Below the pieces are notes generated by a model. That model had not been told where the DNA came from, ran no database searches, and worked only from the letters and a program-made list of their open reading frames with translations. A stretch of 64,000 bases of DNA, taken from positions 62,001 to 126,000 of the forward strand of contig JAZAYU010000356.1 of NCBI GenBank assembly GCA_038501625.1. The letters run 5' to 3'. Shown one piece after another: positions 23,772 to 33,742 of the stretch. A program made the position numbers and the translations under genes. Position 1 is the stretch's first letter. Each line of letters starts with the position of its first letter. The DNA comes from Corbicula japonica. Its lineage: Eukaryota > Mollusca > Bivalvia > Venerida > Cyrenidae.

Positions 23772-23950
23772 ACAGTGAAACCTCTCTACGAAGATCACTT
23801 CTGGGCTGGACAAAGTGGTTTTAATAAGGGGGTGGTCGTAATTTAGGGGAAGAAAAAAGTGCAAAACTGTTAATTGGGAAATTCAAATAGGGGTCTTATT
23901 AATGGGATGGTATTAATTTTAGGATGTTCTTTATGAGGGGTTTACTGTAT
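23772..23950. repeat. 179-bp inverted-repeat element, 'acagtgaaacct' family
   Basis: The left end acagtgaaacctctctacga pairs in reverse complement with the right end ttctttatgaggggtttact|gt. Internal 'agtggttttaataag' and 'ggtggtcgtaatttagg' blocks also pair loosely. Confidence 0.7.
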
Positions 23951-24597
23951 ATAGCGTGTACACATGATTGACATCAGAAAAGAAGCGTAGAAACATGGTG
24001 TTTAAGAATTCCTTTTGTTAAAGGTTATAGCTGATAACAACTAGTTAAACGTTTTATCAAGTGTGAGGGGTGGGTGGAAAGTAATGTTTTCATTTGTATT
24101 GTTATTGCCTAAGCGATGTTAGAGTAAATGTGTGCAGTGCCGACGCTAATGAAACTGTATAATGTCCGAGATCAACAAAGACGTGATACTAGCCCCGCTG
24201 TGTAGCGTACTAGATCAACATTGGGTTGTGTAGGGTTGATGCTAAGGCTATCGTTGAGCGTTTGGCATCAATGTGGTGGCGGTGCTATGGCTATCCAGTA
24301 GTATCCGAGAACAGCATGGTGGCGGTGCCAGGGCCACAGTATAATGACCGACATCGGCATAGAAAGATGCTCGGAAAACTGAGTATTATCTGTCATTTAT
24401 GCAGAGGCTCTGACCTGTTAATCAACAAAACTGCAGCATGTACCGCATCTTTGTTATTAGCATCTTATTACATGTTCGAATTAGCCGGTTTTTCAGACAA
24501 TTCACAACAACAAACAATTATAAAAGCAGTTCCTCACGGACACGCTGAAACTTAAATTGCCCTTTTACTTTCGGTATCTTGACATGAGAATTAAAAG
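23951..24597. other. Stretch without supported gene
   Basis: A 109-codon frame (24226-24555) is open but has no recognisable domain and no splice or promoter context. I treat it as chance. Confidence 0.4.
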
Positions 24598-24600
24598 CAG

Positions 24601-25081
24601 CGATTGCTCTTATCCTCGAGCTGCTAGGTCACGTCGATTGTTCTTATCGTCGAGCTGCTAGGTCACGTCGATTGTTCTTATCCTCGAACTGCTAGGTCAC
24701 GTCGATTGTTCTTATCCTCGAGCTGCTAGGTCACGTCGATTGTTCTTATCCTCGAGCTGCTAGGTCACGTCGATTGTTCTTATCCTCGAGCTGCTAGGTC
24801 ACGTCGATCGTTCTTATCCTCGAGCTGCTAGGTCACGTTGATCGTTCTTATCCTCGAGCTGCTAGGTCACGTCGATCGTTCTTATCCTCGAGCTGCTAGG
24901 TCACGTCGATTGTTCTTATCCTCGAGCTGCTAGGTCACGTCGATCGTTCTTATCCTCGAGCTGCTAGGTCACGTCGATTGTTCTTATCCTCGAGCTGCTA
25001 GGTCACGTCGATTGTTCTTATCCTCGAGCTGCTAGGTCACGTCGATTGCTCTTATCCTCGAGCTGCTAGGTCACGTCGATT
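24601..25081 (+). repeat. 34-bp minisatellite, 14 units
   Basis: About fourteen units of 34 bp (ctcgagctgctaggtcacgt then cgattgttcttatc) are present. Variation is confined mainly to cgattg/cgatcg and one cgtcg/ctcga change. Each unit carries a ctcgag site and a ggtcacgt core, which resembles nuclear-receptor half-sites and bHLH/bZIP sites. The homogeneity suggests recent expansion. Confidence 0.96.
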
Positions 25082-25344
25082 TTTTAAAACACCTTTGCAT
25101 TCTGGGCCCTTTGCGGATTTCATGTAGGTTGTTTCTGGACTTATGGCATTTCTTTGATACTGTATCGTTTGAGCCGTGGCAGTTTAGAGATCAGTTTAGA
25201 TAGAGATTTTCAAAGCAGCTGGGACGCCTTTGCTGTCTTACCTTTATCTACAATGTTTGTTTCTTGGTCAGATATAACCATATGGACTTAAAAGCGTACA
25301 GTGAATATCCCGATCAGTCGGCACTGATGTGCCGAGTGATGTGG
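25082..25344. other. Non-coding, traces of the 'gatctgcactgttc' palindrome family
   Basis: 'cttggtcagatataaccata' (25264) and 'cccgatcagtcggcactgat' (25309) recall the spacer and arm of the family seen at 20228, but the copy is badly decayed. Confidence 0.45.
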
Positions 25345-25425
25345 GCTCAAGATTATACAACAATTATTGGAGACCAGTCTCAAATCTCAAGCATCTGATT
25401 GGCTGAAATGGCGATTGGTGTAGAC
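25345..25425. repeat. CCAAT-core palindromic element, half member 6
   Basis: Left half only: gggctcaagattatacaaca, ggagaccagtctcaaatctc, then gattggctgaaatggcga. Confidence 0.75.
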
Positions 25426-25430
25426 TGATC

Positions 25431-25530
25431 TGGGCTCATGATCATAAAGCTAAAACTGGAGACCAGTCTCAAATCTCAAGCATCTGATTGGCTGAAATGT
25501 CCACCAGTCACCAAGGTCTTGGGCCCATGG
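25431..25530. repeat. CCAAT-core palindromic element, half member 7
   Basis: The left half (gggctcatgatcataaagct, ggagaccagtctcaaatctc, gattggctgaaatgtcc) is followed by 'accaaggtcttgggccca'. It is adjacent to member 6 in the same orientation, so the pair looks like a tandem of half elements. Confidence 0.75.
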
Positions 25531-25786
25531 TCTTCACTGGTTGTCTATGTAATAAAAGCGTCATATCTATGGAGAAAACATTTACGTACATGTGGTAAGA
25601 ATGGTCAGGCATATTTGGCTTGACAGATGAAACGGATACTTAAATGGAGCTTGTACCCAGGACACCTTAGGACTTAAAGCGGCTTAACCATATGGTTTGT
25701 TACCGCAATAGTTTTTATGAATATTTCAAGTACCACACCAAGGCATGCATTTTGGGAATTATACACACAATCTCACCGAAGTCAGG

Positions 25787-25912
25787 GCCTAAGACCAGAC
25801 TAAAAAATCCAAGCATCTGATTGGCTGGTCGACTGGTCGCCATTTCATCCAATCAAATGCTTGAGATATGAGACTTGTTTTTAATTTAGTTTTACGACAT
25901 TGGGTCCTTATG
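25787..25912. repeat. CCAAT-core palindromic element, member 8
   Basis: 'cagggcctaagaccagact' and 'catctgattggctggtc' pair with 'catttcatccaatcaaatgc', 'ttgagatatgagacttg' and 'ttttacgacattgggtcc'. Confidence 0.78.
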
Positions 25913-25929
25913 TGTTAAAATGTTAGATC

Positions 25930-26062
25930 AGGCCCCCCAGGATTATAACATTGAGAATGGAAACCAGCCTCAAATCTCAACGTTCTGATTGGCTGAAATT
26001 GTGACTGGTCAGCCAATCAGATCCTTGAGATTTAAGACCAGTTTCAGATCTCAGTTTGATTA
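25930..26062. repeat. CCAAT-core palindromic element, member 9
   Basis: 'ggattataacattgagaatg', 'aaaccagcctcaaatctcaa' and 'ctgattggctgaaat' pair with 'cagccaatcagatccttgag' and 'atttaagaccagtttcaga'. Confidence 0.8.
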
Positions 26063-26839
26063 TCTATTGAGCACTGATCAAGGTATTGTAGCGGTCTTCA
26101 GAAGATGATTTAAATCAGATTTTAATACACAGTACATTAAATCTATTCTTCGGAATCTACTAATCTCCCACGCTTAAGAAGAACTAAGATTGAAAGTTAT
26201 TAAAATCGTAAATTATTAATATAATATATAACATAATAATGCTTTTTATGAATGTCATAAACATAAACTACTTAATACATTGTATGGATATTTAATACTG
26301 GTATAAAACTTTCACTTTGTAAGATTTAATCAAAGGGGTTGTATCGTTCTGCCAACTCCTTTGTATATAGCTAGATCTATTTGTGACAGACACATTTTTA
26401 TTAATAATGGACAGCAATACAGAGTTAAGGTAGGTAAACTAATTGTCGTAGAATTTGAATTATATTGTAACTGATACTTTTGCATGTAATTGTTTTAACT
26501 CCAACAAAATAATGCCAATTAAAAAGTAATAAAATAAAAATCAACGCGATTTAATGGTTCTTGAATATAAAGGTTTCTCGTAATGGTTACTATAACACAT
26601 TTGAGGAAATGGGTTCTCGCTTTTCAAGGGTTTTCGTGATTTTTTTTTGGGGGGGGGGGGCAATTTGTTAATTCGGGCTAAATAAAGTATAAGAAGTTGT
26701 GTTCCCACAATCTTAGTGTTTTGCATTACTAACTTGCCTTAGCATGTTTCCTTTTATATAAGTTTTATAAGTGTTTGTGAAAATACGGATAATTTCTCCA
26801 TATTTACAGGAACAACGCCTATAGCCCTTTGCTCCATGG
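26063..26839. other. AT-rich stretch with a poly-G run
   Basis: A T8G10-type homopolymer run lies at about 26641-26660. No gene is supported. Confidence 0.5.
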
Positions 26840-26945
26840 GATATGGCTGTTATCCCATAGCGAACAGTTAAGAACCGGATCAGCCGGCACATTTGTGCCG
26901 TCTGGTCAGGATCTTAACTGTTCGCCATTTAGATTATTATGGTAT
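26840..26945. repeat. Palindromic element, 'gatctgcactgttc' family (partial)
   Basis: 'cgaacagttaagaaccggat' and 'cagccggcacatttgtgccg' then 'gtcaggatcttaactgttcg' form an inverted pair around 26857-26930. Confidence 0.65.
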
Positions 26946-28646
26946 TTCTAACCTAGAACCGATCAGCGCAGATACAGATCAGATAGCTCGTGTTAAGGAT
27001 TACCTTAACTGCGCACGGTCTTTTTATTTGACATTAATTTGCAAGTGAAAACCTTGCACATGAATACCAGACGTTAATAAAATATTATATTAACCAGGAA
27101 TCTAAAACTAGGGGACTAGTCTAGATTCCGTAATTAACTGAACTTAGTTGTTATTTAATATTTATTGTTATTAATAATTAAATTGCACTATAGAAATAAT
27201 TACAGCAACAGTATATGTGTGTTCTTTCGAAATGACGGAAATCCGACGGAAATTAACAGTGATATATTACAGTAACTATACTTTGCAACTAGGGCCTGCA
27301 CTCTCTTTCAGAACTATATTTCAGCGTATATTTATGGTAAGAACTTCACTGAATCGTTTTGATTTACAAAAAAATCTAAGCCTGTTGTATCGATTGATTT
27401 TAGATTGCGCAAGTGCTTTTGAAGATAATCCATATCACCACAAAATAAGGCTTTGATTACATTTAGACCTGAAGTGTTTAATCATTCTCTAAACGTACTG
27501 TCTGACACGATCCGCGCTGATGTGTATACCACAATGGTGAATCTATGGACACTTACTTCGCCATGGGGTATCCAAAAAATAAATACAGACAGGAATGAAA
27601 GCGGAGACAAACTCCGTTTTAACCCTTTCTTCCATATATACACCTTTATTGCATAGGCGAACAGTTTTAACACACCTGTAATAGAAGTATCCGAAAGGAA
27701 TTCCGGAAATTTGCGGAGTTCGAATTATCTTACATTACAAATAAATCAGTTAAAAAAACTTATTGCAAGCTACCATTATACGCTTTAAGCTGTACTAACT
27801 TCTTCACGCTCATTAAAGCCAAAATATTGCGCTTTTTATGTAACATACTAAAACCTAAAAATACTTTTTTCATGAACTCAGAAATTACAAGAAACATCTG
27901 CAGTAACTTAACTTATAACAGTATTTTGTCGGCAATTGCGTATTTTTTCTTTTAAAAAAGTCATTTAGCCTTTAAAATTTTAGCCTAGTTTTTCCCGTTG
28001 CAATGTGCGTTTCCCCTTAATGCAAATTCATTGATCATTCCAATGTACTTAAGCTTTTAAAACAAGGATTTAAAGCATGTATTGTTTGATTCGCAATCCG
28101 ATGAAAGACAACATTGATTAATCGAGTACATGATTGAGTGCTAAATCTCTAAAACAATACGCCCTATACTGATTAAACAGCGCTGTCAAACATGTTCACA
28201 TTTCATCAAATGTTTATCTGATCATCAGCAGACGTAGATATATAACCCTTTTGTCTGTATACGGTCATTCCTAGACGTTCCAGGGGCGTATAGGAAAGGT
28301 TGGGGAAAAATGCGCCGTGAATTAAAATATGATAAGCCATGTCCGCTTTTAATGCAACACGACACAAGTGTTTGGTGTTGCAATTTTTCAAATTTATACA
28401 AAATCTCAAGTGTGGCAAACCTTTCAGTTTCCAGATTGGTAATGCATTTGTATTCGTGAGCCCGAAGATTTCGTGATTTCCGGAAAACCCGCATTTCGGT
28501 GATTCATGGATTTGTGTTTTTGATTTTGTTTCAATTTATTATTTTATGTTCCGTTGGATGGAGGAAGTGGGGAATGCGCGGGTTTACATTCAAAGATCAC
28601 GAATAAATATATAAAAGCCAGCATGTTGAAGCCCTCTTATGTTGAT
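26946..28646. other. AT-rich stretch, nothing recognised apart from an element end
   Basis: At 27617-27670, 'taaccctttcttccatatat' and 'gcgaacagtttt' match the outer end of the 'gatctgcactgttc' family (compare 20380-20425). No gene is supported; the 60-90 codon frames lack motifs and occur on both strands. Confidence 0.45.
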
Positions 28647-28825
28647 ACAGTCAAACCTGTATTAAGCAGCTATTTAAGGGAGGTACTAAAGTGGCTGGTT
28701 AACACAGATGGCTGTTACGACATGTAAAAATTAGAACAAAATGTCAATTTAGGACATTTTCAAACTGGCTGTTTAAGACAGGTGGTTGCTGAATGCAGGT
28801 GGCTGCTAAGGCAGGTTTCACTGCA
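28647..28825. repeat. Inverted-repeat element, 'acagtcaaacctgt' family
   Basis: The left end acagtcaaacctgtattaag pairs with the right end ctgctaaggcaggtttcact|g. The interior has repeated 'gtggctg(g/c)t' blocks. Confidence 0.78.
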
Positions 28826-31620
28826 TATTATTCAGCAAATCGTGTCTACTTAAAGATTATCTAAACTAGTTTAAAGTGACACGGTTGGCTCAGACGACGT
28901 GCTACGCCCGTGCGTCGCGTTTGACTACCTCCGGATGATAATGCTTAACAACTAACATGATCGGGTATTCCAGTCTTTAGACAATATCGAGTTTAAAACA
29001 CATGTAAAATGAGAAGTGCTAAAATATTAAAATACCATACACATTTGGAATGTTCTTTATAGTACGCAACCTAATATTCAGAAAGGGCCTAGAAATGTGA
29101 TTTCGTTGCACCCCAAGGGGGGCAAAGGTTGACTGGTACCGTTGGAAAGCTTAGGATGTCTGCAATAAGAATTCACTTGTTAGACATTTATAAAGTGGTG
29201 CATAACCATGGCAACCAGGTTTACATGACCACACCCATAGAAACAACTGTTTTTACACACCACATAGCAACTTGCCTATATCATTTACATAACACAAACA
29301 AATGCTATTTTTATTTGTTGCAAATGTATTATAATGAAAAGAAAACATGTTTGAGTGATTTCAGCAGCACTTCCTTTGTTTTGTAAGTATCCCATGTATG
29401 TTTTATCATCTATTTCCCTTTTTTGTAGTTACGCCATTGCTGTTTATCTTCTTTTCTGTAACAGTTTAGTTTTTAATGTCCTTTTTACACTTTTCGAATT
29501 CAAAATGGTAAGTTAAAATGATATACAACCAATTTGCTAGTAATTTCTAGACCAAATATGTTATATTTAGCTGCTTATGAGATATAGAATTAATGCAGTT
29601 AATGACATCATGACACCATACTCTTTGAACACATGTTTACGTGTTAGTGATAAATTTACACCTTATATTATGAAAATATAGATCTAAATAACAAACCATC
29701 ATCATCTTCATCATTATCATCATCATCATCATCATCATTACATGAAGACTTTTTTTACCATAATGTAATATGTTACCCTATTGCTAATTCAATCATAATA
29801 TTCATATTTTGAGATCAACAAGCATAAAATATAGTGTTTAATTGAATAATTGTGCTTGATAACTATAAGTGTTCTTGAAACTTTCATGACTTCAAAATTT
29901 CAACATACATAACTTATGTCACTCATTAAAATAAGGCTTGTTTTCTTGTTTTATTTGTTTTTAATGGTGTTAGCTGATATCTATTTGAAGACATTAATTA
30001 CGTGTTCTCTTTGCAATGTCCTTATGTTTGTTAGCCCTGTGTAGATTTCTGATTACATTGACATTCGTTTTTTTAACTACCATTACTAATTTAATAAGGT
30101 ATTTTCTCTAAAACTGATATTGTTGTACAAAGAACTGAACACATTTACAAAACTGTATCACAACTATGTTATCATTTAAATTAAACTATAAAATAATAAT
30201 AGTAAGTGGTTCATAGTATATACTTTGTTATGTTATGTGGTTAAAATGTAATAGCATACACATATTGCTTTGTAAAGTGTAACAAACAAAACTAATTAAA
30301 ATTAATTATATGTTACCTAATTATTTAATTAATGTTTTAAGAAAGATGACTAAGAATAAAGAAAACACATTTCTAAATCGAGTTATAGTTTGTATCAATA
30401 TAACCGAAGAGTCACTCATAATGTGAATATTTACTTTCTTTTAACTATAATATTTATTTACTAAAAACAATGTTGAAAGCACCAGTGCTGGTCTTTTAGA
30501 ACAATAATAACTGATATTACTGTTGAATAAAACATGTGAAATAAGAAAAATAAATTGTCCTAAACGAAACGTTATTTTTCATTGTTCAAAGAATTCCTTA
30601 AGATATTTGTAGACTGTGTTTTTCTTAAAGACAATTACTTGTTAAAAAGAAACATCCTAATTTGAAAGACAATCTGTGTAATGTAGGTGATGGTAAACTA
30701 ATAAATAAACTTAAAATCTATTGTGCCATTTGAACACAAGAGCCCGACTTACAGAGCATTCCCGCTTTGTCTGCTGCAACAATGTATATGTTTCCGTCGG
30801 TGTTTTTCCTAAATCGGCGCAAAATTTGATGTTTGCTCTAACCTCCATGCGTTCATGTGATGTCATTTTCACGTTAGATCTAAGACACCGTGACTAGCGG
30901 AAACGCTGTTGTTTTCAAAACGCAACGACCGATTGACGTCAAATTTTGTAATGATGTCACCAAATAGATGCCTTATATGTTCCCTTAGTTTCATGAAGTT
31001 CAGCTGAAAAATGCGTTAAATATAGCTAAACTAATAGGAAAGTGAGAATCGTTTTTTGACCTGGGGCGATATCGCGTTACCAAGGTTATAAAAATTATCG
31101 GTAAATAAAAACAAACGTTAAAGACATCATAAAATCTACATAAAAATAAAGAAAATATCCTGTAGTTTACGTTAATGTAATTGATTTACCAATTGCGCGC
31201 AAATTGATCGAAATATGGTCACAGTCTACGAATATCTGGGTTAACCCTCGTATAATAATTTTTTTAGGTAAAAATTCTTTTACTTGAGTTAAAAGAAATT
31301 GCAATATAATGCTCATGCTGTTTCAATGTTTTACAAATTCTACACTGAACCTAGTATTCTTGATGAATAAAACTACTTTTAAAAATATTTCTTACATCAG
31401 ATAATTTAATCAGCTAATTTGTGTAAAAGAGTTTAAATTAAGTAGCTTTTAAATTTGTTTTATATCAACTTTAACACAATATAATATGTTATAAAAAATA
31501 TTTATCAAAATGTTAACTAATTGTTAGTAGTTTCTTTCTTTTCTTTTCTTATTAGTTTTCTGATTATCAAGGTAAAAATTGGTAACATATTATAAGATGA
31601 CAAAATAAATAAATAGAACA
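28826..31620. other. AT-rich non-coding stretch with a CAT microsatellite
   Basis: An imperfect (cat)n/(atc)n run lies at about 29697-29740. The stretch around 30750-31080 has a more mixed base composition (for example cgaccgattgacgtcaaatt) and may be an old element, but I cannot name it. No gene is supported. Confidence 0.5.
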
Positions 31621-32049
31621 TTAAACAAACAACCAAGACAAATGAGGGGGAAACTGGGAGCTTTATTCATAACTACGCTCCAATACTAAAATTAAAGCGC
31701 GCTGAAATACTGTGGTATCATTATATTCCGCACAGGTTTAAAATACGCGTATTTCCGCGCTAGGGTGAAGCGCAAAAATACATCTGACAAAATACAACTG
31801 CGCGAATAGAAGCCCACGCGAATATCCTTGCAACTTAGCGCGACCATTCTTCCCCGCGAAATTAAATGATACCACAGTCAATACAAAATAATACAAAACT
31901 TGTATCTAAATTCAAAAGTGCATGAAAGCGCGCCAGCATATCATAATACTACACAAATATAATTATGAGCGCATAGAAAATTATACACACAAAAGCATAT
32001 CAAATAATATCAGGTGATTCACAAATTTGTTTGTGTAAAGTTTATCGTC
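31621..32049 (-). repeat. Split direct repeat B2 (429 bp)
   Basis: Same sequence as 32272-32700, with offset 651 and no length difference. It begins ttaaacaaacaaccaagaca and ends gtgtaaagtttatcgtc. The inner part carries an inverted pair: actgtggtatcatt (31710) and aatgataccacagt (31866). Confidence 0.95.
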
Positions 32050-32107
32050 AGCTTCAGAAATAAAGGCATGTTATATCACAACAGCAAAACAAGGGAGGGT
32101 GGGTGGG

Positions 32108-32271
32108 AAGAGAAGCGTCCAGCTATTGCGAGAATCAAGCGCGCACTGCTGCCAACAGAAAGGGGCGAGGGAGCCAAAACTCAGAGAATCCCCTGAGACA
32201 GGTCATGTGACCACAATTAAGGTGCGCCGCTTGATTGCTTGTCTAAACGAAATTAAGGATCTTAATTCTAT
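32108..32271 (-). repeat. Split direct repeat A2 (164 bp)
   Basis: Same sequence as 36311-36474 (offset 4203), from aagagaagcgtccagctatt to aaggatcttaattctat. Confidence 0.95.
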
Positions 32272-32700
32272 TTAAACAAACAACCAAGACAAATGAGGGG
32301 GAAACTGGGAGCTTTATTCATAACTACGCTCCAATACTAAAATTAAAGCGCGCTGAAATACTGTGGTATCATTATATTCCGCACAGGTTTAAAATACGCG
32401 TATTTCCGCGCTAGGGTGAAGCGCAAAAATACATCTGACAAAATACAACTGCGCGAATAGAAGCCCACGCGAATATCCTTGCAACTTAGCGCGACCATTC
32501 TTCCCCGCGAAATTAAATGATACCACAGTCAATACAAAATAATACAAAACTTGTATCTAAATTCAAAAGTGCATGAAAGCGCGCCAGCATATCATAATAC
32601 TACACAAATATAATTATGAGCGCATAGAAAATTATACACACAAAAGCATATCAAATAATATCAGGTGATTCACAAATTTGTTTGTGTAAAGTTTATCGTC
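32272..32700 (-). repeat. Split direct repeat B1 (429 bp)
   Basis: Internal copy of B, directly abutting A2. On the minus strand it follows the recombinase stop codon by 40 bp. Confidence 0.95.
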
Positions 32701-32740
32701 CAAGAGTAATACCCATAATGTAGGAGTAGAGTAGGTAGAA

Positions 32741-33742
32741 TTAAACATGTTTTTGCATGTGCTGTACAATTTTGAAACGTGATTGAATATCATTTTCAAT
32801 ATAAGACTGGTAACAAGTAGAACGCCAGTCACCAAGAAGTTTAAAGCAGTCAGGAGAAAGTCCAACAGAGTAGCAAAAGCTTGCACCACCACGCCTAAAA
32901 GAATGAGTTGCAATGTCTGTTGGATTAACTTTGCACAAGGATAGACAATGCCGAACACGGCCAATAAACTTATCGGAGGTTAAAACAATCAGTTTGTTGT
33001 TCTCGCGGTAGGTGAAGGCGGGACTATCCATGTCCGCGCCCAATGTTAGTTGTTGATAGTTAAAGACAGCTTGAACCGGGCACAACACATTATTCTTCAT
33101 TCGGGGAAACGGAATGTCAAAAGTTCTGGACTGGAACTGTATCACTTTACTCCAGCGAATGTGTAACATGATACCCCAGGGGAAGAATAATATATCGCGC
33201 CGGCGTAAATGTTTGGAAGTGTCAAACTCCGACGCAGATTGAAGAATAACATTGCTGCGTCTTAACAGACCATAAAACATTGTTAGACAGACTGCCCACA
33301 CGGTTGCATCAAAGGAAGAGGTAACATCCAAATGCACGAGAATGTTTTTCAATAGAGCAGGCGTTATAGGTTTTTTGCGAATCACAGAGTCACCAAGATG
33401 GCGTCGAATGCCTTTCATAGTGCACGAAAGTTGGAAATTATCCTTCAGTGGGTTAGGCAGGCCCCATTCATTGTGAAGTAAACGAATCACGTTGAGATAT
33501 TGTTTCACAGAATTGTATTTTATCTTCCTAGCAAGAAACGCTGCATACCGACATATCGTCACAGATGAAGCAGGGACTGGGGCGTATCCCATGTTCTGAC
33601 AGAATTCTAAGTATGATTGACGATGGGTTCTGTAAGTCCTTTTGGTATTCTCTGAGTACGTCCGGCTGTGATAAAAGGCGATCTCATTATCAAGGGCGGA
33701 TTCTAGAGTCCGAATGCTCTCTGCAATGAGAGAAATTGCAAG
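32741..33742 (-). CDS. Retrotransposon tyrosine recombinase
   Basis: This is the integrase of the element. The frame is open from 33742, just after a stop, to 32741. The first Met (33592) would remove about 50 residues that read as genuine recombinase N-terminus (YSENTKRTYRTHRQSYLEFC, a core-binding pattern). Expression by frameshift from the RT frame across the 33703-33742 overlap is therefore more likely than initiation at 33592. Catalytic residues are all visible: first Arg in YGLLRRSNVI, Lys in RWSKVIQF, H-x-x-R in THSFRRGGAS, and LGDWRS followed by the Tyr nucleophile in CYQSYI. The domain is complete and uninterrupted. Confidence 0.92.
   Translation of the reverse strand, partial: LAISLIAESIRTLESALDNEIAFYHSRTYSENTKRTYRTHRQSYLEFCQNMGYAPVPASSVTICRYAAFLARKIKYNSVKQYLNVIRLLHNEWGLPNPLKDNFQLSCTMKGIRRHLGDSVIRKKPITPALLKNILVHLDVTSSFDATVWAVCLTMFYGLLRRSNVILQSASEFDTSKHLRRRDILFFPWGIMLHIRWSKVIQFQSRTFDIPFPRMKNNVLCPVQAVFNYQQLTLGADMDSPAFTYRENNKLIVLTSDKFIGRVRHCLSLCKVNPTDIATHSFRRGGASFCYSVGLSPDCFKLLGDWRSTCYQSYIENDIQSRFKIVQHMQKHV

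Noticed and set aside
24226..24555. 109-codon frame
   Set aside because: No domain, no repeat of it, no promoter or splice signals; length is within chance for a locally GC-richer patch.
28872..28935. tRNA-derived SINE head (tggctcagacg fits a Pol III A box)
   Set aside because: The following B-box candidate (gtttgactacc) is too degenerate and no cloverleaf could be drawn.
32014..32196. Plus-strand frame in the B2/A2 region
   Set aside because: Antisense to the retrotransposon repeats; no protein features.
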